In this document: in pieces, positions 1 to 8,447 of the stretch
Numbering within the stretch: the first letter of the stretch is position 1
How the letters are laid out: the number at the start of each line of letters is the position of its first letter
The notes under the pieces: generated by a model
The model's input: the letters and a program-made list of their open reading frames with translations, nothing else
Told to the model about the DNA's origin: nothing
Database searches by the model: none
Translations under genes and position numbers: made by a program
From: Mucilaginibacter mali
Lineage (GTDB): Bacteria > Bacteroidota > Bacteroidia > Sphingobacteriales > Sphingobacteriaceae
NCBI RefSeq assembly: GCF_013283875.1
Contig: NZ_CP054139.1
Coordinates: 2,046,001 to 2,110,000, forward strand
Direction: 5' to 3'
Length of the DNA stretch: 64,000 nt

Positions 1-606
1 TTAGGTACGAAGGACAGCTATCGCGATATCCTGATCAGTAAATTATTGGATGCAGGGAACGAAGCGGAAGCCCTGGCTATGTTTGCGCAACATATCAACG
101 CGGCGCCCGAAAATATTAAGGAGATGCAGGATCTGTACGTAAAAAAATTTCCGGGCAGGGACTTTAAGCAGTTTTTTAAAGAGGGCATTATGAGCAAATG
201 GGCAATGGCCCCGGCGTTTACTTTAAAGGGCATAGATGGCAAGGAACACGCGCTTACCGAATATAAAGACAGGTGGCTGATGCTTGATTTTTGGGGTACC
301 TGGTGTGGCCCCTGCCGCGAAGAGATGCCTAAGGTTAATAAATTTAATGATGAAGTAGTGGCCGGTAAATATCAAAACGTCAGTTTTTTAAGCATTGCTT
401 GTAACGATACGGAGAACAACGTGAAGATGTATCTGGACGAAACCAAGTTCGGGATGCCGGTTGCCATGTCGGACGGGGAGGTACAAAGCAACTACAAGGT
501 GCCGGGCTACCCCTGCAAAATTATCATATCGCCCGAGGGACGAATGATAGCGGTTGATTTTGGTAAAGACTGGCTAAGCGTTATTAAAAACTTTAGCCAG
601 TTATAA
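1..606 (+). CDS. Thioredoxin-like (TlpA/ResA-type) thiol-disulfide oxidoreductase, 5' end missing
   Basis: The reading frame is open from the first base of the window, so the N-terminus lies outside; an in-frame TTG at 46 is probably not the real start. About 60 residues of helical sequence lead into a thioredoxin fold with the redox motif GTWCGPCREEMP (nt 295-330) and a cis-proline region PGYPCKIII near the end. The WCGPC-R-E-E-MP form is typical of extracytoplasmic TlpA/ResA-like proteins of Bacteroidota, which reduce disulfides in the periplasm, often in cytochrome maturation or stress defence. Signal peptide and upstream domain cannot be seen, so the substrate is unknown. It converges on aroQ with only 4 bp between the stop codons. 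Confidence 0.85.
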   Translation, partial: LGTKDSYRDILISKLLDAGNEAEALAMFAQHINAAPENIKEMQDLYVKKFPGRDFKQFFKEGIMSKWAMAPAFTLKGIDGKEHALTEYKDRWLMLDFWGTWCGPCREEMPKVNKFNDEVVAGKYQNVSFLSIACNDTENNVKMYLDETKFGMPVAMSDGEVQSNYKVPGYPCKIIISPEGRMIAVDFGKDWLSVIKNFSQL

Positions 607-610
607 CCGA

Positions 611-1027
611 TTAAACAGTTAAGCTTTCTATAGCCAGTCGATACGAATCCATCCCGAAGCCGGCGATAACGCCCTTGCAGTTTTTAGCCAGCATAGATAC
701 ATGCCTGAATTCTTCGCGCTTATAAACGTTGGAAATATGCACTTCAACAACCGGCGTGTTAATACCCGCGATAGCATCAGCAATGGCAACCGAGGTATGG
801 GTATAGGCGCCCGCGTTCATCACAATGCCGTCAAAGCTAAAGCCAACCTCGTGCAGTTTGTTGATCAGTTCGCCCTCTACGTTGCTTTGGTAATAATCGA
901 TCTGATGCTGAGGGTAGCGCTGCTTCAGCCCGGCTAAATAGGTCTCGAAGCTACTGTCGCCGTAAATAGATTTTTCCCTAACGCCCAGCAGGTTTAAATT
1001 GGGGCCGTTTATAATTTGTATCTTCAT
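611..1027 (-). CDS. aroQ: Type II 3-dehydroquinate dehydratase
   Basis: Converts 3-dehydroquinate to 3-dehydroshikimate in the shikimate pathway of aromatic amino acid synthesis; the type II enzyme is a cytosolic dodecamer. The 138-residue length is normal. The N-terminal INGPNLNLLG signature is present, the catalytic tyrosine is Y22 (in IYGD) and the catalytic histidine is H97 (in EVHISN). The ATG at 1027 is preferred over one four codons upstream because family members begin with MKIxIINGPN. It diverges from xerD with 26 bp between the starts, so the two must share a very compact promoter region. Confidence 0.95.
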   Translation of the reverse strand: MKIQIINGPNLNLLGVREKSIYGDSSFETYLAGLKQRYPQHQIDYYQSNVEGELINKLHEVGFSFDGIVMNAGAYTHTSVAIADAIAGINTPVVEVHISNVYKREEFRHVSMLAKNCKGVIAGFGMDSYRLAIESLTV

Positions 1028-1053
1028 CGCGTCAAACATAAAAAAAATATCAA

Positions 1054-1953
1054 TTGGACTGGCAACCCGCGATAAAAGGTTTTAGATCGTATTTGAAGTT
1101 AGAGCGGTCGCTGGCCGAAAATTCCATCCTGGCCTACGAAAGGGATATAGAAAAACTATATCAATTTTCTGATATACAATCGCCTAGGATAAAACCTGAA
1201 ACTGTTACTTTAACTGATTTAAGAAATTTTATGGTTTGGTTGGGTGAGTTGGGAATGATCCCCACCACCCAGGCCCGTATTGTATCGGGGGTGAAAACCT
1301 TTTACAAGTACCTGCTGATGCATGATGTTATCGACATCAATCCATCTGAATTATTGGAGGCCCCCAAGACCAGGCGCAAGTTGCCCGCGGTACTGACGAT
1401 AGCAGATATCGATATGCTAATAGCAGCGATAGACCTATCCAAACCCGAGGGGCCGCGCAATAAGGCCATACTGGAGGTATTGTTCAGTTGTGGCCTGCGC
1501 GTATCCGAACTGACCAACCTAAAGATCTCAAACCTGTTCCTCAATATCGATTTCATTAAAGTTACCGGCAAAGGGAGTAAGGAAAGGCTGATCCCTATTG
1601 GCAGCGAGGCCAAAAAAGCGCTCACTATTTGGCTGGATGAAGTGCGTGTGCATACGCATCCTAAAAAAGGCGAAGACGATTACGTGTTTTTAAACCGCAG
1701 GGGCGCCCATTTAACCCGGGAGATGGTATTTATTATCATTAGGCAATTGGTGGTCGCTACGGGCTTAAAAAAGGCCATTAGTCCGCATACATTCCGCCAC
1801 TCGTTCGCCACCTATTTAATTGAGGGTGGGGCCGACCTTCGCGCTGTACAGGAAATGCTGGGGCACGAGAGTATTACCACCACCGAAATCTACACGCATC
1901 TTGACCGGGAGTTTTTACGTAGTACGATCATTGAGTTTCATCCGAGGAGTTAA
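1054..1953 (+). CDS. xerD: Site-specific tyrosine recombinase XerD
   Basis: Tyrosine recombinase that resolves chromosome dimers at dif together with XerC. The 299 residues contain the N-terminal SAM-like core-binding domain (about 5-90) and the catalytic domain with all expected residues: R149 (CGLRVSEL), K173 (GKGSKERLIPI), H245 and R248 (PHTFRHSFATYL), H271 (GHESITTTEIYTH) and the nucleophile Y280. The start appears to be TTG at 1054: an in-frame stop lies at 1039 and no ATG occurs between, while MDWxxxIKGFxSYLKLERSL fits the usual XerD N-terminus. No other xer gene or dif-like site was recognised nearby. XerC is the alternative name, but the sequence and length favour XerD. Confidence 0.92.
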   Translation: MDWQPAIKGFRSYLKLERSLAENSILAYERDIEKLYQFSDIQSPRIKPETVTLTDLRNFMVWLGELGMIPTTQARIVSGVKTFYKYLLMHDVIDINPSELLEAPKTRRKLPAVLTIADIDMLIAAIDLSKPEGPRNKAILEVLFSCGLRVSELTNLKISNLFLNIDFIKVTGKGSKERLIPIGSEAKKALTIWLDEVRVHTHPKKGEDDYVFLNRRGAHLTREMVFIIIRQLVVATGLKKAISPHTFRHSFATYLIEGGADLRAVQEMLGHESITTTEIYTHLDREFLRSTIIEFHPRS

Positions 1954-1975
1954 GTCATTGGTCATTGGGGAGATC

Positions 1976-2833
1976 TTAAATCTCTGCCTTTAGCATCCTG
2001 TCCCTGCCCGACATATCCTGCCTTAACTCTATGTTTTTAAATGATTTATCCGCGATCATTTCAACCGTTTCCCTGCCAAGGCTTTCATTGATCTCGAAGA
2101 ACAGCAGGCCGTTTTCGTTTAAATACAACCTGGCAAAATCTGTTATGGCTTTGTAAAAAACCAGCGGATCCTGCTCCGGGACAAATAGGGCGGTGTGCGG
2201 TTCAAAGTCGGTTACGTTGCGGTGCATCCGTTGTTTATCAGCCAGTGTAACATAAGGTGGGTTGCTGATGATGATATCAAATTTAGGTAACTCAATGGAC
2301 GTATTGAAGTTCAAAATATCGGCTTCAATAAAATTTACATCGACTTGATTGAGCAAAGCATTACCTTTCGCAACTTCTAAAGCTTCAGTTGATATATCGA
2401 TTGCAAATATTTGAATATTAGACTTATTTTCTTTTAAAGAAATAGAGATGCAGCCGCTACCAGTACCGATATCCAGTATATTTTGGATGGGTTTGGGCGA
2501 CTTATCGATGCTTTGAATAACCCATTGCACCAGTTCCTCAGTCTCGGGGCGAGGTATCAATACCGACGGGTTGACATTAAATGATAAGCCGTAAAACTCG
2601 GTATGGCCAAGTATGTATTGCACGGGTTTGCCGGTCTTTAATTCCTGCAGTATAATTTCCAACTCTTCCTGCTGTTCATCGGTGCTTGTTTCGGGAAAGG
2701 CTTTAAGTTTTGCTTTTGATGCATTTAATAATTCGCTTAAAACTAATAGGGTTATCGCTTCTGCTTCCTGCTGATCGTATACGCTAATTAATTCCTGCTT
2801 ATAGCGGCCTAACACATCCTTTACGGTTTTCAT
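1976..2833 (-). CDS. prmC: Peptide chain release factor N5-glutamine methyltransferase
   Basis: Methylates the glutamine of the GGQ motif in release factors 1 and 2 using S-adenosylmethionine. From the ATG at 2833 the protein has 285 residues. An N-terminal helical substrate-binding domain is followed by a Rossmann methyltransferase domain with the SAM loop DIGTGSGCI (121-129) and the catalytic NPPY (191-194). The frame stays open for 27 codons further upstream, but that extension would overlap ribD and does not resemble the family, so it is rejected. Divergent from ribD with 33 bp between the starts. Confidence 0.94.
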   Translation of the reverse strand: MKTVKDVLGRYKQELISVYDQQEAEAITLLVLSELLNASKAKLKAFPETSTDEQQEELEIILQELKTGKPVQYILGHTEFYGLSFNVNPSVLIPRPETEELVQWVIQSIDKSPKPIQNILDIGTGSGCISISLKENKSNIQIFAIDISTEALEVAKGNALLNQVDVNFIEADILNFNTSIELPKFDIIISNPPYVTLADKQRMHRNVTDFEPHTALFVPEQDPLVFYKAITDFARLYLNENGLLFFEINESLGRETVEMIADKSFKNIELRQDMSGRDRMLKAEI

Positions 2834-2854
2834 GCAACAAAGAAACATAAAAGC

Positions 2855-2862
2855 TACTTTTG
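2855..2862 (+). promoter_or_regulatory. Possible Bacteroidota -7 promoter element for ribD
   Basis: TACTTTTG matches the TAnnTTTG consensus of Bacteroidota housekeeping promoters and ends 4 bp before the ribD ATG, implying a nearly leaderless transcript. No good TTTG element lies about 20 bp upstream, so support is limited. Confidence 0.35.
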
Positions 2863-2866
2863 TGCC

Positions 2867-3913
2867 ATGTCTGTCCACCATAAATATTTGCAGCGTTGTA
2901 TAGAACTTGCCCAATTAGGCGCTGGTTACGTTAGTCCCAACCCTATGGTGGGCGCGGTTATCGTTCATGATGGCGATATCATTGGCGAGGGCTATCATCA
3001 AAAATACGGCGGCCCTCATGCTGAGGTGAACGCGGTTAACAGCGTTTTAAGCAAATATGATAATGCCGTAGCATTGTTACAGGCCTCAACCATCTATGTT
3101 TCGCTGGAGCCTTGTGCGCATTATGGCAAGACACCGCCCTGTGCCGATCTGATCATCAAGCATCGTATTCCAACCGTTGTAGTTGGTTGTCGTGATCCAT
3201 TTAATCAGGTGAATGGTAAAGGGATAGAGAAGTTACAGGAAGCAGGAATTGAAGTAATTACCGGCGTAATGGAACAGGAATGTTTGGATCTGAACCGGCG
3301 ATTCTTTACCCGGGTGCAAAAGCAACGACCCTACATCATCCTGAAATGGGCGCAAGCCCAGGACGGATTTTTCGCGCCTGATGACGATAGTCAATACTGG
3401 ATCACCGGCCCCGAAGCCCGCAAGTTGGTGCATAAGTGGCGGAGTGAGGAAGACGCTGTACTGGTAGGCAAAAACACCGCCCGTATAGATAACCCCCAAC
3501 TGAATATACGCGAATGGGAAGGCCGGTCGCCAAAACGGGTGGTGATAGACCGGCGACTGGAATTAAGCCACGATCTGCACTTATTCGATCAGTCGGTGGA
3601 AACATTCGTTTTTAACGAAATTAAGACCGATATTGACGGCCGGATAAAGTACATCGCCCTGGAGGATTTTGATAACTATGTGCCGCAATACATCATGTTT
3701 CAACTGTACCTGCAGGATGTGCAATCGGTAATTATTGAGGGTGGAGCTGCTACTTTAAACTCGTTTATAGCCGCCGGTCTTTGGGACGAAGCCCGTGTTT
3801 TTACCGGTAATAAAATTTTAGGTAATGGTATTCAATCGCCTTTAATTAAAGGAGTTAAATACGAAGAATATATAATAGGGTCTGACCAATTACAGATCAT
3901 CTTTAATAGCTGA
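2867..3913 (+). CDS. ribD: Bifunctional riboflavin deaminase/reductase
   Basis: Carries out two consecutive cytosolic steps of riboflavin synthesis: deamination of 2,5-diamino-6-ribosylamino-4(3H)-pyrimidinone 5'-phosphate, then NADPH-dependent reduction of the ribosyl chain. The 348 residues contain an N-terminal cytidine-deaminase-like zinc domain (HAEVNAV with H51 and E53; PCAHYGKTPPC with C83 and C92) and a C-terminal dihydrofolate-reductase-like domain from about residue 150. No FMN riboswitch was seen in the 33-bp gap to prmC. A TACTTTTG hexamer-like -7 element at 2855-2862 would start transcription almost at the ATG. It is followed 10 bp later by a DMT transporter gene. Confidence 0.95.
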   Translation: MSVHHKYLQRCIELAQLGAGYVSPNPMVGAVIVHDGDIIGEGYHQKYGGPHAEVNAVNSVLSKYDNAVALLQASTIYVSLEPCAHYGKTPPCADLIIKHRIPTVVVGCRDPFNQVNGKGIEKLQEAGIEVITGVMEQECLDLNRRFFTRVQKQRPYIILKWAQAQDGFFAPDDDSQYWITGPEARKLVHKWRSEEDAVLVGKNTARIDNPQLNIREWEGRSPKRVVIDRRLELSHDLHLFDQSVETFVFNEIKTDIDGRIKYIALEDFDNYVPQYIMFQLYLQDVQSVIIEGGAATLNSFIAAGLWDEARVFTGNKILGNGIQSPLIKGVKYEEYIIGSDQLQIIFNS

Positions 3914-3923
3914 CACGTTTTAC

Positions 3924-4790
3924 ATGATCTACGTTTTATTAAGTGTTTGTTGCAGCGTCATCGTATCGGTTTTGCTGAAGCTGGCAAAACGGTATAGCAT
4001 CGATATCTTTCAGGCCATCACCTGGAATTATTCCATGGCCATGATACTCACCTGGTTGATCTATCGCCCGGTATTAAACAATGTGCAGGGTGCGCCGGTG
4101 TCTATATACGGCTCGCTGGCTGTATTGTTACCCTCGCTTTTTGTAGTGATCGGGATGGCTGTTAAAACGGCAGGTATAGCCCGCACAGATGTAGCGCAGC
4201 GCTTATCACTGTTTATATCGCTTACTGCGGCCTTTCTGTTGTTTAACGAAGCGTTTACCGCCTGGAAATTTGCAGGGCTTATAGTTGGCTTCGCGGCCAT
4301 TTTATGCGCCATCCCCTGGAGCAAGCAAACCGGCGACCGCGACAACAACGGCAGCGCATGGATCTACCTGCTGGTGGTTTTTGTAGGCTTCGGCGTTATC
4401 GATATCCTGTTTAAGCAAATGGCCACGTTTAAGGGCGTGCCATTCCCGGTGTCACTTTTCTTTGCTTATCTCGGTTCGTTTGTGTTATCATTAATTGTGT
4501 TGGCATGGATGGTGTTTACCGGGCGCTTAAAATCTCCATTGCGGCATATCTTCTTTGGCTGGGTGCTGGGCGTGGCCAATTTTGGCAATATCCTGTTTTA
4601 CCTGAAGGCACACCAGGCTTTATCGGCTAATCCGTCAACGGTATTTTCAGCCATGAATATCGGGGTGATCACGTTGGGAACGATAATCGGCATGGTGGTG
4701 TTCAAGGAGAAGCTGACCACTTTAAACAAAATTGGTATAGTGTTGGCTATCATTGCTATAGTTATTATTACTTATACGCAAACACATTAA
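3924..4790 (+). CDS. EamA/DMT-superfamily transporter
   Basis: Integral inner-membrane protein of 288 residues with about ten hydrophobic helices arranged as two EamA-type repeats (about 1-140 and 145-288), the standard drug/metabolite transporter layout. The second repeat ends in the typical VITLGTIIGMVVFKEKL stretch. Substrate cannot be predicted; members export amino acids, nucleotides or other metabolites. It lies 10 bp after ribD, and its stop codon overlaps the ATG of the YigZ-type gene by one base (TAATG), so ribD, this gene and the next are probably one operon. An involvement with riboflavin is possible but unsupported by sequence. Confidence 0.85.
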   Translation: MIYVLLSVCCSVIVSVLLKLAKRYSIDIFQAITWNYSMAMILTWLIYRPVLNNVQGAPVSIYGSLAVLLPSLFVVIGMAVKTAGIARTDVAQRLSLFISLTAAFLLFNEAFTAWKFAGLIVGFAAILCAIPWSKQTGDRDNNGSAWIYLLVVFVGFGVIDILFKQMATFKGVPFPVSLFFAYLGSFVLSLIVLAWMVFTGRLKSPLRHIFFGWVLGVANFGNILFYLKAHQALSANPSTVFSAMNIGVITLGTIIGMVVFKEKLTTLNKIGIVLAIIAIVIITYTQTH

Positions 4791-5404
4791 TGCTTTTTGA
4801 CGATACTTACCAAACTATAGCCAAACCTGCCGAAGCCATCTTTCGCGATAAGGGCAGCAAGTTTTTGGCTTTTGCATATCCTATCTGCACAGAGGCTGAA
4901 ATAAAGGAGACACTCGCTAAATTAAAGTCCGAACATCCCAAAGCTAACCACCATTGCTGGGCCATGCGCTTAAGCCCCGACCGTTCGGTATTCAGGGTGA
5001 ACGACGATGGCGAACCATCAGGGACCGCAGGTCGGCCTATCCTGAATGTATTACTTTCTAAAAATATCACAAATATATTGGTAGTTGTAGTACGCTATTT
5101 TGGCGGTACACTATTGGGGGTTCCCGGGTTGATCAACGCCTACAAAACATCAACCGAAATGGCCCTAACCGAAGCAGAGGTGATCGAGCAAACCGTTAAG
5201 GATATTTATACCATCAATTTTGATTACCTGCAAATGAACGAGGTGATGAAAGTAATTAAGGACGATCAACTGACCGTACTGAACCAGTCGTTCGATAATA
5301 ATTGCAGTATTACCTTCGCCATCCGCAAGATGCAGGTGAACCAGGTTTTGGGCAGGCTGGAGGGGATTGCCGGTGTAAAAGCCGTGTTTAATTACACCGC
5401 GTAA
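4790..5404 (+). CDS. YigZ/IMPACT family protein (UPF0029)
   Basis: Protein of 204 residues with the N-terminal IMPACT/UPF0029 domain, recognised by DDGEPSGTAGRPIL (72-85), followed by VVVRYFGGTLLGVPGLI and a C-terminal ferredoxin-like DUF1949-type domain. The family is near universal; eukaryotic IMPACT modulates the GCN2 translation-stress kinase, but the bacterial role is unresolved, with suggestions of ribosome or elongation-factor binding. Translational coupling with the upstream transporter is likely because the start codon overlaps its stop. Confidence 0.9.
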   Translation: MLFDDTYQTIAKPAEAIFRDKGSKFLAFAYPICTEAEIKETLAKLKSEHPKANHHCWAMRLSPDRSVFRVNDDGEPSGTAGRPILNVLLSKNITNILVVVVRYFGGTLLGVPGLINAYKTSTEMALTEAEVIEQTVKDIYTINFDYLQMNEVMKVIKDDQLTVLNQSFDNNCSITFAIRKMQVNQVLGRLEGIAGVKAVFNYTA

Positions 5405-5495
5405 AAAATCTTCAAAAAAACTAAACTTCTTTAAAACAAGTTGTTAGCGGCTTTGTTATCCTCTTATCCTATAAAAACAAACCTTACAATTGGCT

Positions 5496-5777
5496 ATGAA
5501 AACAACTTTACCTATTGGCATTTACCAGGAGAATGATAAGCGCTTCGAATTTGATTTTGCGCATTACCTGCTGAAGATAAAAACCTACGAGCACGACCGT
5601 GTATGGGGCACAACGGTATCGCCTTTTCGCGTTATAAAAAACGAAGACAGCCTTTACCTGCTAATACACAATTATGATCGCAGCGGCGACCGTATGATCA
5701 TGATCGAATCGATGGATAGCGATGAACTGGTGATCAGTCATGATAATACTTCCTACAAACTCAACAAGGTTGCGTAA
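5496..5777 (+). CDS. Small conserved hypothetical protein
   Basis: A soluble 93-residue protein without signal peptide or membrane segment. It is rich in charged and aromatic residues, and the pattern of short alternating hydrophobic stretches suggests a beta-rich fold. The ATG at 5496 is chosen over the in-frame TTG at 5490. I do not recognise the family. It has its own strong terminator 29 bp after the stop and a 91-bp gap upstream, so it is probably monocistronic. Confidence 0.7.
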   Translation: MKTTLPIGIYQENDKRFEFDFAHYLLKIKTYEHDRVWGTTVSPFRVIKNEDSLYLLIHNYDRSGDRMIMIESMDSDELVISHDNTSYKLNKVA

Positions 5778-5805
5778 ATACCAGTAACAATAGATCAGTT
5801 AATTG

Positions 5806-5833
5806 AAAAGGGCTATTTTGTAGCCCTTTTTTT
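5806..5833 (+). terminator. Rho-independent terminator after the small protein gene
   Basis: A 10-bp stem (AAAAGGGCTA / TAGCCCTTTT) with loop TTTTG is followed by an uninterrupted T-run. Confidence 0.9.
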
Positions 5834-5871
5834 ATTGCCGGCTTGCCCAATAATGCGTAATTTGCCGCTGT

Positions 5872-7221
5872 ATGCAATCGTTCGAGATCAATAAATCCGA
5901 CCTGCTAAAACTGCGGGAAGCCCTGGAGGGTACAGATGCCGGCCTGGAAGCGGTTTTGCAGGAATACCACTCCTCCGAAATTGCCATCCTGTTCGAGAAG
6001 CTGGACGTGGAGGATCGCGAACGTATAATCAACATTCTTCCTGCTGATATCGCTTCTGAAGTTATTTCGGAAATGGACGAGGAGCATAACCCCGGCGAAC
6101 TGTTGGTTGGTCTCGATCCGGAAAAGCGTTCGGAGATCGTAGAAGAACTGGATTATGACGATGCTACGGACATTATCTCGCAACTTGACGAGGAAGACCA
6201 GCAGGCCATATTAGCTGATATTGACCAGGACGATGCCAGCAGCATCCGCGCGCTGTTAAGTTACGAGGAAGATACGGCGGGCGGTCTGATGAACACCGAC
6301 CTGATCCGTGTAAACATCAAATTGGATAAAAAGCACGCACTGGATGAGGTCATCCGCCAATCGGAGGAGATGGAGGAGTTTTATACCATTTACGCGGTTG
6401 ATGATTCGGATGTTTTGCAGGGCATCGTATCGGTAAAGAATATCATTAAGGCCCGGGCCTCGGCCATGGTGTCCGACCTGATGATCACCGATTTTGTTTA
6501 CGTTAAGGTCGACCTTGACCAGGAGGAGGTAGCCAGCCTGATATCGCAATATAACCTCACCAGTATCCCCGTGGTGGATGATAATATGCGCCTGCTTGGC
6601 CGGGTTACGGTTGATGATATCATCGACGTAATGGAGCAGGAAAACACCGAGGACATTCTGAAGATCTCCGGTGTATCCGAAGATGAGGAACTGAGCGGTA
6701 ACTGGCAGGACGCGGTAAAAAGCCGTCTGCCGTGGCTTATTATAAACCTGGCTACAGCTTTTCTGGCGGCATCTGTGATCCGGTCTTACGAGGGGGTTGA
6801 AAAAGATGTTCCGGCTATTGTAGCCTATTTAACAATTATTGGCGGAATGGGCGGTAACTCAGCTACCCAGGCGCTGGCGGTAACAGTCAGGCGTATTTCG
6901 CTAAGCGACCTAACCGATAAGCAGGCTTACAATACCGTATTAAAAGAATTTTTAGTAGGGATGACCAACGGTGCAGTGAATGGCTTAATTGTATTGCTTT
7001 TTGCCTTTTTTTATGATGCCAACCCTATGCTGGGCCTGGTATTGTTTTTAGCCATGACAGGCAACCTGATTGTGGCTGGGTTAACAGGATCGGGTATCCC
7101 GTTGATATTGAAGCGGGTAGGGATAGACCCGGCTGTTGCATCATCTATAATTATTACCACTTTTACAGATTGTATTGGTTTTTTGCTGCCACTATGGTTG
7201 GCAAGTAAGCTTTTATTATAA
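5872..7221 (+). CDS. mgtE: Magnesium transporter MgtE
   Basis: Mg2+-selective channel of the inner membrane, gated by intracellular Mg2+. The 449 residues follow the MgtE plan: an acidic N-terminal superhelical domain (about 20-125), a pair of CBS domains (about 130-255) and a C-terminal pore domain with five membrane helices (about 285-449), including the conserved GGMGGNSATQALAVTVRR and the final TTFTDCIGFLLPLWLA. Length and domain order are normal. bioB starts 27 bp downstream; an operon is possible without an obvious functional link. Confidence 0.94.
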   Translation: MQSFEINKSDLLKLREALEGTDAGLEAVLQEYHSSEIAILFEKLDVEDRERIINILPADIASEVISEMDEEHNPGELLVGLDPEKRSEIVEELDYDDATDIISQLDEEDQQAILADIDQDDASSIRALLSYEEDTAGGLMNTDLIRVNIKLDKKHALDEVIRQSEEMEEFYTIYAVDDSDVLQGIVSVKNIIKARASAMVSDLMITDFVYVKVDLDQEEVASLISQYNLTSIPVVDDNMRLLGRVTVDDIIDVMEQENTEDILKISGVSEDEELSGNWQDAVKSRLPWLIINLATAFLAASVIRSYEGVEKDVPAIVAYLTIIGGMGGNSATQALAVTVRRISLSDLTDKQAYNTVLKEFLVGMTNGAVNGLIVLLFAFFYDANPMLGLVLFLAMTGNLIVAGLTGSGIPLILKRVGIDPAVASSIIITTFTDCIGFLLPLWLASKLLL

Positions 7222-7248
7222 ATTTGAACCCTGAAAACGACATTTGAT

Positions 7249-8250
7249 ATGACTGAAGTACGCAATAACTGGACTAAAGAAGAGATAGCCGAAATATACA
7301 ACACCCCATTATTAGACCTGATTTACCAGGCTGCTACCATCCACCGCGAGAATAAGGATTATGCCGAAGTGCAGATCAGTTCGCTGATATCGATAAAAAC
7401 TGGCGGTTGCCCCGAAGATTGCGCTTACTGCCCGCAGGCGGCGCGTTACAATACAGGGGTAAACGTACATGCCATTTTACCGAAGGAGGAAGTTGTTGCC
7501 GCTGCTGAAAAGGCAAAGGCTGGTGGCGCATCGCGCCTGTGCATGGGCGCTGCCTGGCGCGAGGTACGCGATAATAAGGATTTTGATAAGGTGATAGATA
7601 TGGTAAAGGCTGTTAACGAATTGGATATGGAGGTATGCTGCACGCTTGGCATGCTCACCGAAAGCCAGGCGCAACGCTTAGCCGATGCCGGCCTGTACGC
7701 CTACAACCATAACCTGGATACATCCGAAGAAGATTATAAACGCATTATCAGCACCCGTACTTATGATGAGCGCCTGCAAACTTTGCATAACGTGCGCAAA
7801 GCCAAGATCAGCGTTTGCAGTGGTGGCATCATCGGCCTCGGTGAAACGGTTGAAGACCGTATTTCTATGCTAAAAACTTTAAGTAACTTACCGCAACATC
7901 CTGAATCTGTGCCGATTAATGCATTGGTTCCGGTTAAAGGCACCCCACTGGCCGACCAAGCGAAGGTATCTGTTTGGGATATGGTGCGCATGGTGGCTAC
8001 TGCCCGCATTGTGATGCCTAAAACGGTAGTAAGGTTATCAGCCGGCCGTACGGAGATGACCACAGTAGAGCAGGCATTCTGCTTTATGGCAGGTGCTAAT
8101 TCTATTTTTGCAGGCGATAAACTACTGACCACGCCAAACCCTTCTTTCGATACGGATATGGCGATGTTTGAGATATTGGGCTTAAAGCCCCGCGAAGCCT
8201 TTAAAAACGGCAGGCCGAAGGCTTTGCAGCAGGAGGTTGTTGCGGAGTAA
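7249..8250 (+). CDS. bioB: Biotin synthase
   Basis: Radical-SAM enzyme inserting sulfur into dethiobiotin. The 333 residues contain the cluster-binding CPEDCAYC motif (C54, C58, C61), the YNHNLDTSEEDY stretch and the conserved C-terminal LSAGR region (VVRLSAGRTEM) with the arginine that binds the [2Fe-2S] cluster. Other bio genes are not in the window, so biotin synthesis is not clustered here. A perfect 17-bp hairpin terminator follows. Confidence 0.96.
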   Translation: MTEVRNNWTKEEIAEIYNTPLLDLIYQAATIHRENKDYAEVQISSLISIKTGGCPEDCAYCPQAARYNTGVNVHAILPKEEVVAAAEKAKAGGASRLCMGAAWREVRDNKDFDKVIDMVKAVNELDMEVCCTLGMLTESQAQRLADAGLYAYNHNLDTSEEDYKRIISTRTYDERLQTLHNVRKAKISVCSGGIIGLGETVEDRISMLKTLSNLPQHPESVPINALVPVKGTPLADQAKVSVWDMVRMVATARIVMPKTVVRLSAGRTEMTTVEQAFCFMAGANSIFAGDKLLTTPNPSFDTDMAMFEILGLKPREAFKNGRPKALQQEVVAE

Positions 8251-8261
8251 GAAGCTATGAT

Positions 8262-8300
8262 TAAACAGAAAAAGGCGCATTAAGCGCCTTTTTCTGTTTA
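8262..8300. terminator. Bidirectional terminator between bioB and the Hsp70 gene
   Basis: A perfect 17-bp inverted repeat around loop ATTAA, with A-run and T-run flanks on both sides of the GGCGC core. It can end transcription of bioB and of the converging Hsp70 gene. Confidence 0.9.
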
Positions 8301-8308
8301 GCCTCATT

Positions 8309-8416
8309 GTCATTGCGAGGAGCAGCGAGGTATGTGTAGTGGGGCGACGCGGCAATCTCATAGGCAGGTCCTCGTTGTATGTCCTATGAGATTGCCGCGC
8401 TATCGCTCGCAATGAC
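8309..8416. repeat. Extragenic palindromic repeat, family A (copy 1)
   Basis: Imperfect inverted repeat of 108 bp whose ends are GTCATTGCGAG and CTCGCAATGAC. Inner arms contain GCGGCAATCTCATAGG and its complement. The last 35 bases (8382-8416) match 38058-38092 with two differences, so this is a dispersed repeat and not a local terminator. Confidence 0.85.
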
Positions 8417-8447
8417 AAGTTGTTTATAAGTGCTAACTGCCTATTGT

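Noticed and set aside
2834..2866. FMN riboswitch before ribD
   Set aside because: The 33-bp gap is too short and lacks the conserved RFN elements.
2834..2914. Extended start for prmC at 2914
   Set aside because: It would overlap ribD by 48 bp and adds residues not seen in PrmC proteins.
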